Notes under the pieces: generated by a model | The model's database searches: none | What the model was told of the DNA's origin: nothing | The model's input: the letters and a program-made list of their open reading frames with translations, nothing else | Part shown: one piece after another, positions 7,789-15,509 of the stretch | Position numbering within the stretch: position 1 is the stretch's first letter | How the letters are laid out: each line of letters opens with the position of its first letter | Origin: DATEOR01 sp036279015 | GTDB taxonomy: Bacteria > Actinomycetota > Thermoleophilia > Gaiellales > Gaiellaceae | Assembly: GCA_036279015.1 (NCBI GenBank) | Contig: DASUJY010000048.1 | Span: 18,743 to 82,742, forward strand | Direction: 5' to 3' | DNA length: 64,000 nucleotides | Made by a program: the position numbers and the translations under genes

Positions 7789-8730
7789 CTATCCGCTGGT
7801 GAGCACGAAGTTCTTGACCTTCTTGCCGCCGTCGAGATCGACGACGGCGCCGAGGAGCTCGCCCAGCTCGTACGAGCTACCCGGGTTGATGCAGAGCGTC
7901 TTGCCGAGGCGGGCATTGCCCCGCGCCTCGTGGATGTGACCGTGGAGCGAGAGGACCGGCTGGAAGCGCTCGATCGCCTCCCGCACTGCGGTGGAGCCGG
8001 CCGGGACCGGCGCGTGGCCGGCGTGCTTCATGTGCAGGTCCTCCGTCAACTCGGGGGCGTCGTCGAGCCCGGTCCCGTACGGCGGGCAGTGGAGGCTCAA
8101 GATCGTCCGCTCGGGCGGCGCCGTCACCTGCGACATCACCTCGTCGATCCTCTTCGATAGGTCCGGCTCGTCCTCCTCCCGGTAGGTCTCCCATGGCGTC
8201 CGGTTCGCCCACCCGCTCGAGACGAGCTGGTAGCCGTCGAGGTCGATGACGCGGCCCTCGGCGAGCTCCACGTGCGTCGAGGCCTCGATCACAGGGTCGA
8301 TGTCGAACTGGTCGTCGTTACCAGGGCACGCAAAGGCGCGGATTCCCGTGCCCTCGAGCTTCTCGTCCGCGAGCGCCATCCAGCGCTCGACGGTCGCGAG
8401 CATCTGCTCGTGAAAGAAGCGGTCGGCCGCCGCCGGATCGGCCTCGTAGCCCGCGAGCTCGTCCGGGTCGGTGCGAAACGGGTAGTAGCCGCGGCGCCTG
8501 ACCGCGTCCTCGAACTGCGCCACCTCTTCCTCGCCGTCGAGGTCGTGGCGGTTCTCGAGGAGAGTCGCGTGCCAGCGCCCGCGGCCGTCGTCGACGATCG
8601 GGACGAGCGCCTTGCCCGTCATGTCGCCGCCGAGCACGAGGACGTCCGCCTCGTAGTGGCGCCCGCTGTTCAGGAACTTGCGCCAGCAGGTCTCCGAGCC
8701 GTGGATGTCGGTCGCGAAGAAAAGCCGCAT
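7789..8730 (-). CDS. Metallophosphoesterase (calcineurin-like)
   Basis: A 313-residue calcineurin-like phosphoesterase. Metal-ligand motifs appear in order: ATDIHGSE near residue 7, VLGGDMTGKA near 33, PGNDDQFD (the GNH/D position) near 135, LHCPP near 215 and SLHGHIHEARG near 254. The substrate (phosphodiester, nucleotide or protein phosphate) cannot be told. It is the first gene of the transcript that runs through the permease toward grdE. Association with the grd locus could be functional or accidental. Start ATG at 8730, preceded on the minus strand by a 6-bp inverted repeat. Confidence 0.9.
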   Translation of the reverse strand: MRLFFATDIHGSETCWRKFLNSGRHYEADVLVLGGDMTGKALVPIVDDGRGRWHATLLENRHDLDGEEEVAQFEDAVRRRGYYPFRTDPDELAGYEADPAAADRFFHEQMLATVERWMALADEKLEGTGIRAFACPGNDDQFDIDPVIEASTHVELAEGRVIDLDGYQLVSSGWANRTPWETYREEDEPDLSKRIDEVMSQVTAPPERTILSLHCPPYGTGLDDAPELTEDLHMKHAGHAPVPAGSTAVREAIERFQPVLSLHGHIHEARGNARLGKTLCINPGSSYELGELLGAVVDLDGGKKVKNFVLTSG

Positions 8731-8779
8731 CCCTAGCGGCAGATTGAACTACTCCATCGGTTCGGAAGCAACCGAGCCG

Positions 8780-9472
8780 TCAGGTGCACAGAATGACCTG
8801 GTTGCCGGTCATCACCTCGGGCGGTCCGCGCAAGAGGAACTCGTGGAAGCGCGTCAAGACGGCGCCTGACGGTTCGTCGCCGCGGGAATGGCTCGCGTAG
8901 GCGACGAACGGCACTCCATCGGAGTCGCGTGCCTCGAAGTAGAACGCTTCGAAGGTGCTGCTGCCATCCGGGGCTTCCGGGTCGAGGATCCGGTACATCG
9001 CCATCAGGTCGTCATGCAGACGCACGAGATCGTCGAGCACGCCCGGGTCGTCCCACTGGACGACGAGGGCAGGGGCGGCCTGGAGAGGCGTGAGCCACTC
9101 GAGCTCGACGACCCGGAAGCCGAACTTCTGGACGCCCGTTTCGACGCGACGCTCGAACTCGGTGCGCGAGTAGGCCGGAAATACCCTGTCCGGATCCTCA
9201 CGCGCCGCGGCGGCGATCTCCGCCTCCCACTCGCTCCGCAGGCGCGCTACCTGCCCTTCGCAGTCCACGGTCACCGTTGTCGTCTCGATCGCCCCGCTCT
9301 CCACACCGCCCGAAAGGCCGACGGCTCCGGTGCGCGCCTCACCGCACCCGCACGCGACGACTGTGAGGACGACCAGTGCGGTCAGGCTGCGCGTGGCTAC
9401 GGCCCTCCTGCGACCTCTTCGGGCAAGTCGTACCAGCGCTTGCGGTCGCCGATCCGGGCGCGGAGCTTCCAC
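8780..9472 (-). CDS. Putative lipoprotein of unknown function
   Basis: A 230-residue protein of no family I recognise. A hydrophobic stretch SLTALVVLTVVACGCG (residues 29-44) looks like a lipoprotein signal with a lipobox-like VVAC. The remainder is acidic and soluble, with FEAFYFEARDSDGVPFVAY near residue 170. The GTG start at 9472 leaves an unusually long Arg-rich n-region and overlaps the upstream gene by 76 bases. There is no ATG, GTG or TTG between it and the hydrophobic core, so either the start is correct or a weak start is used. Confidence 0.55.
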   Translation of the reverse strand: MEAPRPDRRPQALVRLARRGRRRAVATRSLTALVVLTVVACGCGEARTGAVGLSGGVESGAIETTTVTVDCEGQVARLRSEWEAEIAAAAREDPDRVFPAYSRTEFERRVETGVQKFGFRVVELEWLTPLQAAPALVVQWDDPGVLDDLVRLHDDLMAMYRILDPEAPDGSSTFEAFYFEARDSDGVPFVAYASHSRGDEPSGAVLTRFHEFLLRGPPEVMTGNQVILCT

Positions 9473-10149
9473 CCGCGCGACTTCGGCTCGGCCTCGATGC
9501 GCTCGAGGAGGGCGTCGACGCGCTCGTCGAGCCGCTCCCGCTCGGGAACGTCATACGTGTCGGCGAGCCCCCGGCAGGCGACGAGGTTCTGCGTGATCGT
9601 GCGCCAGAGCCCCCAGTCGCCGGCGCAGAGGCCGGCCACTCGCCCGGCGTTGACCGTGTCGCCGTCCTGCTCTCCGATCGCATGGTCGTGGAGGAGCGCG
9701 AGCCCGTCCCGCACGTCCTTCTCGTTCAGCTGGACGATCTGGAGCTTCGTCAGGAGGAGCTCGGCGAGCGGGATCGAGACCGGGTCGATCTCGAGCCGTC
9801 CGTCGAGCGGGATTCGGTGGCACATCGAGAACGCGCCGACGAAAACGTCGACCTGGCGGTCGTTCGCGTTGTCGAAGAACAGGAGCCGGTCGCCGCCGTG
9901 CAGCGCGTTGAACGCGATGTGCGGCTCGTAGCCGTCGGCGCGAAGGACCGTCGCGACGGCGCCCGCGTCCTTCTTCGCCGTGACGACGTCGAGGTCGCCG
10001 TAGGCGCGGCGAAACGCGGGCGCGAGCTCACCGGATGCGCGCAGCCCGATCGCGACCCCGCCGAGGAGCCGTAGCGCGACACCTTCGGAGCGCGTCCGCT
10101 CGAGGAGGCGCTCGCCCTCGGCGACGACGTCCTGCTCGATGACTCCCAC
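9397..10149 (-). CDS. Nucleotidyltransferase-fold protein of unknown function
   Basis: A 250-residue protein. LRLLGGVAIGLR (residues 27-38) followed by YGDLDVV (50-56) and QVDVFVG resembles the GG...D-x-D core of minimal nucleotidyltransferases, as in AbiEii-like or adenylyltransferase-like proteins. The second half, ending KRWYDLPEEVAGGP, is not recognised. An antitoxin/toxin or antibiotic-modifying role cannot be concluded. The GTG at 10149 lies 6 bases from a TACTGT hexamer (10156-10161, minus strand), so the mRNA is probably leaderless. It is divergent from the ABC transporter. Confidence 0.7.
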   Translation of the reverse strand: MGVIEQDVVAEGERLLERTRSEGVALRLLGGVAIGLRASGELAPAFRRAYGDLDVVTAKKDAGAVATVLRADGYEPHIAFNALHGGDRLLFFDNANDRQVDVFVGAFSMCHRIPLDGRLEIDPVSIPLAELLLTKLQIVQLNEKDVRDGLALLHDHAIGEQDGDTVNAGRVAGLCAGDWGLWRTITQNLVACRGLADTYDVPERERLDERVDALLERIEAEPKSRGWKLRARIGDRKRWYDLPEEVAGGP

Positions 10150-10187
10150 CGGCGAACAGTAGCGCCGCAGCTGTGTACGCTCGCCGC
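10150..10187. promoter_or_regulatory. Divergent leaderless promoters
   Basis: Minus strand: TACTGT (10161-10156) lies 6 bases from the GTG at 10149. Plus strand: TACGCT (10176-10181) lies 6 bases from the GTG at 10188. Both fit -10 hexamers that place the transcription start at the start codon, and they support choosing GTG 10188 over GTG 10173 for the ABC ATPase. Confidence 0.6.
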
Positions 10188-11027
10188 GTGACCGCCTTTC
10201 GCGCCCAGGGCCTCGCGAAGCGGTACGGAAGCGTCGTCGCCCTGGGCGGAGTCGACCTCGAGGTTGCCGAGGGGGAGCTCGTCGGCCTCCTCGGCCCGAA
10301 CGGAGCCGGCAAGTCCACCCTCGTCAAGATCGCGTGCGGGCTCGTGCGACCAAGCGCCGGGACGGCGGAGGTCGCCGGTGCGCCGGCGGGATCGGCGGCG
10401 GCGCGGGCCGCGCTCGGGTACCTGGCCGAGCTCTTCCGCTTTCCGGGGTGGTACACGGCCGACGAGCTCCTTGCGCTCCACCAGCGGCTGGCGGGATCGG
10501 ACGGAGGCGAGCCCGAACGGGCGGAGCTCCTCGAGCTCGTCGGGCTCGCGGAGGCGAAGGCCCGCAAGGTCGAGGCGATGTCGAAGGGGATGCAGCAGCG
10601 TCTCGGGATCGCGCAGGCGCTCGTCGGCAGGCCCCGGCTCCTCTTCCTCGACGAGCCGACGAGCGCGCTCGACCCGCTCGGGCGCCGCACGGTGCGCGAG
10701 CTCCTCGAGGAGCTCAGGCGCCGCGGCGTCTCGGTGCTCCTCAACTCGCACCTCCTGAGCGAGGTCGAGCTCGTCTGCGACCGCGTCGTCATCCTCTCCC
10801 GTGGAGTCGTCGTCTCCGCCGGGCGGACGGAGGAGCTCGCCCGGCCGCGGGGAGTCGAGGTGGACACCGACAGCGGAACCCGCCTCTTCGAAGCGGCGCG
10901 GCGCGAGGACGCACCCGGGATCGTCCGCGACCTCGTCGCCGCGGGCGACCAGGTCTACGGCGTCCGGGTCCTCGAGACGACGCTCGAGGAGATCTACCTC
11001 GAGGCCGTCGAAGGGGAGACGAGTTGA
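10188..11027 (+). CDS. ABC transporter ATP-binding protein
   Basis: A 279-residue ABC ATPase: Walker A GPNGAGKST, a degenerate signature MSKGMQQRLG in place of LSGGQ, Walker B LLFLDEP, and the switch His in LLNSHLLSE. The layout is that of the CcmA/drug- or Na+-exporter class that pairs with a separate ABC-2 type permease. It probably forms the motor of the exporter with the next gene, whose start overlaps the stop (TTGA). The TACGCT hexamer 6 bases before the GTG indicates a leaderless transcript. The substrate is unknown. Confidence 0.93.
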   Translation: MTAFRAQGLAKRYGSVVALGGVDLEVAEGELVGLLGPNGAGKSTLVKIACGLVRPSAGTAEVAGAPAGSAAARAALGYLAELFRFPGWYTADELLALHQRLAGSDGGEPERAELLELVGLAEAKARKVEAMSKGMQQRLGIAQALVGRPRLLFLDEPTSALDPLGRRTVRELLEELRRRGVSVLLNSHLLSEVELVCDRVVILSRGVVVSAGRTEELARPRGVEVDTDSGTRLFEAARREDAPGIVRDLVAAGDQVYGVRVLETTLEEIYLEAVEGETS

Positions 11028-11890
11028 GGGGCGCCGTGGTCGTCGCCGGCTACGCGGTCAGTGAGAGCATCAGGCGCCGCGTCTTCCCGGTCGTCCTCGT
11101 ACTCACGGCGTCCTTCCTCGCTCTCTACGGCTTCGGCGTCTACAAGGCCTACCAGTCGGTCGACTCCTCCGCCGTCGAGTCGATCGGCGAGGGAGCTTTC
11201 GTCGACCAACGCGTGCTCTTCAGCGCGACGCTCTTCGGGCTCTCGATCTTCGCGGTGCTCTTCCTCGGCACCGTGCTCGCGATCTTCCTCACGCACGCCG
11301 TCGTCCGCGGCGACGCCGAGCGAGGCCTGCTCCAGCCGCTCGTCGTGCGGCCGGTCGGACGGGCGGCCCTCCTCGCCGGCCGCTGCGGGGCGGCCGTCCT
11401 CGTCTGCGCCGTCTACGTCGTCGCCGTCTACGCGCTCGCGCTCCTCATCACCCACTGGATCACCGGCTGGTGGCCGGACAGGATCGTCGCTCCTGCCCTC
11501 GAGCTCGCCGCCGCCGTCGCCGTCATCGTCGTCATCTCGCTCTTCGGCTCGATCGTGCTCTCCGCCATCGCGAACGGGATCGCGATCTTCATGGTCTTCG
11601 GCGCGGGCCTCGTCGCGGGGCTCCTGGGGCAGATCGGCGAGGCCCTCGACTCCGACAGCCTCAACACGATCGCGGACGTCGCCTCCTGGGTCCTCCCCTT
11701 CGAGGCCCTCTACCAGGACGCGCTCAACCGGATCACCGCCGACACCGTCGGCTTCACGAAGGTCGCCCTCTCGCTCGGGCCCTTCGGCGGCGCGCAGCCG
11801 GCCGGCCTCTGGCTTGCGCCGTACGTGGTCGCGTATGTGGCCGCCCTCGCGGCCGTCGGGCTTTGGGCATTCAACCGCAAGGACCTGTAG
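11024..11890 (+). CDS. ABC-2 type transporter permease
   Basis: A 288-residue membrane protein with about six hydrophobic segments and the ABC-2 arrangement: an N-terminal helix, a long extracytoplasmic region after YGFGVYKAYQ, then paired helices ending LAAVGLWAFNRKDL. It is the channel subunit for the upstream ATPase. The probable start is the TTG at 11024, whose bases overlap the ATPase stop; a GTG at 11036 is a shorter alternative. Translational coupling would ensure stoichiometric subunits. The substrate is unknown. Confidence 0.85.
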   Translation: MRGAVVVAGYAVSESIRRRVFPVVLVLTASFLALYGFGVYKAYQSVDSSAVESIGEGAFVDQRVLFSATLFGLSIFAVLFLGTVLAIFLTHAVVRGDAERGLLQPLVVRPVGRAALLAGRCGAAVLVCAVYVVAVYALALLITHWITGWWPDRIVAPALELAAAVAVIVVISLFGSIVLSAIANGIAIFMVFGAGLVAGLLGQIGEALDSDSLNTIADVASWVLPFEALYQDALNRITADTVGFTKVALSLGPFGGAQPAGLWLAPYVVAYVAALAAVGLWAFNRKDL

Positions 11891-11942
11891 CTAACCCTTT
11901 CGGGTGACCGATTTCAGGCCGGCCGGCCCTACAGTCAGAAGC

Positions 11943-12236
11943 GTGTGGGAGCTGGACCGTGCGCTCGAGGACGACCGCCGCGCCGCAACGGTGTTCGCAT
12001 GGCTCGGCGCAGCCGGGATCGTCACCTGGCTCGCCTCGATCGTCCTCGCCGACTCCCTCCTGCCGATCACGAGCATCACGGCCCTCGGCGCCGTCGTCTT
12101 CGGGTTCTTCGGCTGGCGGGCCTCGAAGCTCGGGAACCCGCGCGAGGCGACGAACTTCGTCGCCGTCTCGCTCGCGGTCGTGCTCGGCGTTCTCTGGCTC
12201 TTCCTGCTCGGCTCGCTCGTCCTGCGCGTCGGCTAG
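11943..12236 (+). CDS. Small membrane protein of unknown function
   Basis: A 97-residue protein with a short acidic N-terminus (VWELDRALEDDRRAATVF) and three hydrophobic segments; unrecognised. The GTG at 11943 is preferred over the GTG at 11904 because a TACAGT hexamer (11930-11935) lies 7 bases upstream, the spacing seen at other leaderless starts here. It converges tail-to-tail with the aldo/keto reductase, overlapping by 4 bases. Confidence 0.65.
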   Translation: MWELDRALEDDRRAATVFAWLGAAGIVTWLASIVLADSLLPITSITALGAVVFGFFGWRASKLGNPREATNFVAVSLAVVLGVLWLFLLGSLVLRVG

Positions 12237-13207
12237 TCGGTAACCGACGGGACGAGCACACCGCCGAGGATCTCGTCGATCCGCTCGAGGACGTCGGCGT
12301 CGAGCTCGACGCCGCTCGCGGCGACGTTGTCCTCCACCTGCTCGGGCCTCGACGCGCCGACGATGGCGCTCGAGACGCCGGGCTCGCGCAGCACCCAGGC
12401 GAGCGCGAGCTGGGCCATCGTGATCCCGAGGTCGTCCGCCAGGGGACGAAGCTCCTGAACCGCGGCGAGGAGGTCGTCGCGCAGGAAGCGCGACATCATG
12501 TCCTGGTCACCGGGCGTCGCCCCGCGCGTCCCGCTCGGCGGCGTCTCCCCGGGCTTGTACTTCCCGGCGAGGACACCCTGGGCGAGCGGCGACCAGACGA
12601 CCTGTCCGATCCCGAGCCGCTTGCAGACCGGCAGCACGTCGGCCTCGATCTTCCGCTGGAGCATCGAGTACTCGGGCTGGTTCGAAGCGAGCGGGTCGAG
12701 CCCGAGCTCCGCCTGGATGCGGCGGGCCTCCTCGATCCGCTCCGCCGACCACTCGGACACTCCCACGTAGAGCACCTTCCCCTGCGTGACGAGGTCGTCG
12801 AGTGCGCGCAGCGTCTCCTCGAGCGGCGTGTCCGCGTCCGCGCGGTGGCACTGGTAGAGGTCGACGTAGTCGGTGCCGAGCCGCCGGAGCGAGGCGTGGC
12901 ACTGCTCCATGATGTGCTTGCGCGAGAGCCCGCGGTCGTTGGGCCCGTCCCCCATCGAGAAGTACACCTTCGTGGCGAGGACGTAGTCGTCGCGAGGGAT
13001 TCCCTTGAGCGCCCGGCCGGTGACCTCCTCGGCCGCGCCGCGCCGGTAGACGTTCGCCGTGTCGAAGAAGTTGACGCCGAGCTCGAAGGCGCGGTGGATG
13101 CAGGCAATCGCCCGCTCGTCCTCGACGGAGCCCCCGTAGGTCAGCCAGGAGCCGAGGGAGATCTCCGAGACCTTGACCCCCCAGTCGCCGAGCTTGCGAT
13201 AGCGCAT
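12233..13207 (-). CDS. Aldo/keto reductase
   Basis: A 324-residue AKR with the family landmarks: MRYRKLGDWGVKVSEISLG at the N-terminus, the FFDTANVYRRG active-site Asp/Tyr region near residue 50, and the NADPH-binding SAIVGASRPEQVEDN near residue 290. It resembles the voltage-gated K+-channel beta-subunit/YghZ-like branch of (alpha/beta)8 NADPH oxidoreductases. The substrate is not predictable. Start ATG at 13207; it lies downstream of tRNA-Pro and a small ORF on the same strand. Confidence 0.92.
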   Translation of the reverse strand: MRYRKLGDWGVKVSEISLGSWLTYGGSVEDERAIACIHRAFELGVNFFDTANVYRRGAAEEVTGRALKGIPRDDYVLATKVYFSMGDGPNDRGLSRKHIMEQCHASLRRLGTDYVDLYQCHRADADTPLEETLRALDDLVTQGKVLYVGVSEWSAERIEEARRIQAELGLDPLASNQPEYSMLQRKIEADVLPVCKRLGIGQVVWSPLAQGVLAGKYKPGETPPSGTRGATPGDQDMMSRFLRDDLLAAVQELRPLADDLGITMAQLALAWVLREPGVSSAIVGASRPEQVEDNVAASGVELDADVLERIDEILGGVLVPSVTD

Positions 13208-13239
13208 GCCGACGGAGGTCTACCAGAAGGCGGGCGAGC

Positions 13240-13449
13240 CTAACCCTCGGCCGCGCTCCCGTCGTCGTCGAGCGGCACGTAGTACGTCGGCCCGCGATTC
13301 GGCTCGCGCGGCGGGGCCGGCTCGACGCGGGCGCTCACGAGCTGGAACCCGACGGCCTGCGCAGCCTCTTTCAGACGCCGAAGGTCGCCTCCTGCGGTCT
13401 GCACGCTCTCGGACGTGAAGTGGAAGCAGACGTCGACTTTCAGGTTCAA
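13240..13449 (-). CDS. Small protein directly downstream of tRNA-Pro
   Basis: A 69-residue product that starts at the only usable codon after the tRNA (TTG at 13449), giving LNLKVDVCFHFTSESV at its N-terminus and an acidic tail ending DDDGSAAEG. It begins 2 bases after the 3' end of the tRNA gene, so it could only be expressed from the tRNA transcript. The LRRLKEAAQAVGFQLV segment looks like an amphipathic helix. I do not recognise a family; coding status is moderate. Confidence 0.5.
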   Translation of the reverse strand: MNLKVDVCFHFTSESVQTAGGDLRRLKEAAQAVGFQLVSARVEPAPPREPNRGPTYYVPLDDDGSAAEG

Positions 13450-13451
13450 GG

Positions 13452-13526
13452 TCGGGACGGCCGGATTCGAACCGGCGGCCTCCGCGTCCCAAACGCGGCG
13501 CTCTGACCAGGCTGAGCTACATCCCG
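13452..13526 (-). tRNA. tRNA-Pro (anticodon TGG)
   Basis: The minus strand folds into a cloverleaf: acceptor CGGGATG/CGTCCCG (one G-U pair), a D-arm with GTAGCTCAG, an anticodon stem CCGCG/CGCGG around the loop TTTGGGA (anticodon TGG at 13489-13491), and a T-arm with GGTTCGAATCC. The discriminator base is A and the CCA end is not encoded. A TACACT hexamer at 13541-13536 (minus) provides the promoter. Confidence 0.96.
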
Positions 13527-13535
13527 TGCGTTCCC

Positions 13536-13565
13536 AGTGTAGAGCGTAAGCCGCCCGGATAACCT
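13536..13565. promoter_or_regulatory. Divergent promoters for tRNA-Pro and the EamA gene
   Basis: Minus-strand TACACT (13541-13536) lies about 9 bases from the tRNA 5' end. Plus-strand TAACCT (13560-13565) lies 8 bases from the TTG start of the transporter. Both follow the -10 pattern seen across the window. Confidence 0.5.
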
Positions 13566-13573
13566 CGGCGCCC

Positions 13574-14548
13574 TTGGTCGATGCGCCCCTCACCGTCCGC
13601 GAGCTCGGCGCCGAGACCGTCACTCGCACGCGCTCCGCGCTCGGCTACGCCCTCGTCATCTCGGCGGTCGCGCTCTGGTCATTGAACGCGACCGTGGCGA
13701 AGATCGTCGTCGACTCGGGGGGGATGACGGCGCTTCGGCTCGCCGAGGTGCGGGGCACGGGGGCCGCCGTCGTGCTCTTCCTCGCCGTCGCCGTCTGGCG
13801 CCCGCGGAGCCTGCGCGTTTCGCTCCGCGAGGCCGGCTACCTGGCGCTCTTCGGCGTCTGCGGGCTCGCCTTCGTCCACTTCTTCTACTTCACGGCGATC
13901 ACGCGCCTCGAGATCGGGATCGCGCTCGTGATCGAGTATCTGGCTCCCGTCCTCGTCGCGCTCTGGGCCCGGTTCTTCGTCCACGAGCCGGTGCGCCGGC
14001 GCCTCTGGGTCGCGCTCGCTCTCGCGCTCACCGGCCTCACGCTCGTCGCGGAGATCTGGAGCGGCGGCGGCGCCCTCGACGGTGCCGGCGTGGCGGCCGC
14101 ACTCGCGGGCGCCGTCGCCTACGCGCTCTACATCCTCATGGCCGAGCACAGCGTGCGCGGCGGCCGCGACGTCTACTCGCTCCTCGCCTGGGGCTTTCTC
14201 TTCGCAGCCGTCTTCTGGGCGGTCGTCCAGCCCTGGTGGAGCTTCCCGACGGGAATCATGACGGCGGACACGTCTCTGCTCGGGCGCCTCGAGGGCTTCG
14301 ACCTCCCCGTCTGGCTCCTGATCGCCTACATCGTCCTGCTCGGCACGGTCGTCCCCTTCATCCTCATGATCACCGCGCTCCGCCACATTCCCGCCACGCG
14401 CGCAACCGTCGTCGCGATGCTGGAGCCGGTGCTGGCCGCGCTCGTCGCCTTCGCCTGGCTGGGCGAGGAGATCTCAGGCACGCAGATCGCCGGAGGCCTG
14501 CTCGTGCTCGCCGCGATCGTCCTTGCGCAGACCGCTCGTGCGGATTGA
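13574..14548 (+). CDS. EamA-family (DMT) transporter
   Basis: A 324-residue protein with ten hydrophobic segments arranged as two EamA repeats; the second ends with RATVVAMLEPVLAALVAFAWLGE, the typical repeat end. Such drug/metabolite transporters export amino acids, nucleosides or related small molecules; the substrate here is unknown. The start is a TTG at 13574, 8 bases from a TAACCT hexamer, consistent with a leaderless mRNA. It is divergent from tRNA-Pro. Confidence 0.9.
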   Translation: MVDAPLTVRELGAETVTRTRSALGYALVISAVALWSLNATVAKIVVDSGGMTALRLAEVRGTGAAVVLFLAVAVWRPRSLRVSLREAGYLALFGVCGLAFVHFFYFTAITRLEIGIALVIEYLAPVLVALWARFFVHEPVRRRLWVALALALTGLTLVAEIWSGGGALDGAGVAAALAGAVAYALYILMAEHSVRGGRDVYSLLAWGFLFAAVFWAVVQPWWSFPTGIMTADTSLLGRLEGFDLPVWLLIAYIVLLGTVVPFILMITALRHIPATRATVVAMLEPVLAALVAFAWLGEEISGTQIAGGLLVLAAIVLAQTARAD

Positions 14549-14611
14549 CTCTAACAAAGGCCTTACGTTGTCCAAAAAGTCTGAGTTCATCTGTTTGGGA
14601 TCCTGCCGGCC

Positions 14612-15058
14612 GTGCGCAGGACCCCCCACGGGCGCATGCTGGTCGTCTCGTTGTTGGCCGCGCTGCTGATAGGCGCTCTCTGGCCGGCCCCGGCCGTCGG
14701 AATGACGAGAAGCGAGGGAAAGCTCCTGCGGGCGATGAACTCGACGAGGAAGGCGCACGGGCTCCATCGCCTGAAGAGCGGCGACCGGCTCCACCACGCG
14801 GCGAAGAGCTGGGCGGTCCATCTGAGGCGCAACGACACCTTCTACCATCGCTCGCTGCCGAGCGGGCAGTCGGAGAACATGGGCTGGCTCACCTGCCGGC
14901 GCCACTGGGCCAAGAAGCTCGTGGGGATGTGGCTCGCGAGCCCGACGCACCGGGTGCATCTCCTCGACCGCCACGCGCGCGCCGTCGGAGTCGGCGTCTC
15001 GAAGGGCCACTACCTGGGCTACTCGTGCGTCCGCCTCGCCGTGACGGACTTCCGCTAG
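14612..15058 (+). CDS. Secreted CAP-domain (SCP/PR-1-like) protein
   Basis: A 148-residue protein with a signal peptide (MLVVSLLAALLIGALWPAPAVG, ending near residue 30) and a compact CAP domain: MNSTRKAHGLHRLK, the His-containing KSWAVHLRRND, SENMGW, and MWLASPTHRVHLLD. The family's conserved His/Glu cleft residues appear to be present. Bacterial CAP proteins are extracellular and of largely unknown function, sometimes lipid-binding. Start GTG at 14612. Confidence 0.85.
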   Translation: MRRTPHGRMLVVSLLAALLIGALWPAPAVGMTRSEGKLLRAMNSTRKAHGLHRLKSGDRLHHAAKSWAVHLRRNDTFYHRSLPSGQSENMGWLTCRRHWAKKLVGMWLASPTHRVHLLDRHARAVGVGVSKGHYLGYSCVRLAVTDFR

Positions 15059-15068
15059 CCGGCAGGCG

Positions 15069-15509
15069 CTAGACGCTTCCGATCAGGGCGCGGAGCTCCG
15101 CGAGCTTCTCCGCCCGCAGGCCTTCCCGCTCGCCGCGCGAGACGGCGTCCACGACGTCCTCCACGAGGTCGGCCAGCTCGACGGGGTTGAACGGCTTCGT
15201 GATGTAGTCGAGGCCGCCGACCCCCAGGCCGCGGGCGCGGTCGCGAATGTCCGCTCTCGCCGTCAGGAAGATGATCGGGATGCGCCGCGTCGCCTCGTCC
15301 TCGAGCAGCTGCTGTGCCACGTTCCAGCCGTCGAGGCCCGGCATCATCACGTCGAGGAGGATGGCGTCGGGCCGCTCGCGCCTCGCAATCTCGAGACCGG
15401 CCCTTCCGTCGGGAGCCTCGAGCACGGTCGACCCCTCCGCCTCGAGGTTGACGCGGCAGAGGAGCCGGATCGGCTCCTCGTCGTCGACCACGAGGACGGT
15501 CAGCGCCAT
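15069..15509 (-). CDS. Single-domain response regulator
   Basis: A 146-residue protein consisting of one receiver domain plus a short helical tail, with no output domain. Acidic pocket VVDDEE (residues 7-12), phospho-acceptor Asp in ILLDVMMPGLDGW (about residue 54), switch Thr in IIFLTA, and Lys in YITKPFNP. It probably receives phosphate from the adjoining kinase and acts by protein-protein interaction. The ATG overlaps the kinase stop by one base (TGATG), so the two are translationally coupled. Confidence 0.95.
   Translation of the reverse strand: MALTVLVVDDEEPIRLLCRVNLEAEGSTVLEAPDGRAGLEIARRERPDAILLDVMMPGLDGWNVAQQLLEDEATRRIPIIFLTARADIRDRARGLGVGGLDYITKPFNPVELADLVEDVVDAVSRGEREGLRAEKLAELRALIGSV

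Noticed and set aside
5205..7939. Very long open frames of about 900 codons on both strands across grdE, the permease and the phosphoesterase.
   Set aside because: They are GC-bias shadows: composition is Arg/Ala/Gly-rich without any domain, and well-recognised families are encoded in other frames.
13453..13629. Coding sequence extended from the small ORF at 13240 up to 13629.
   Set aside because: It would run through tRNA-Pro. Only the part after the tRNA (TTG at 13449) is a candidate.
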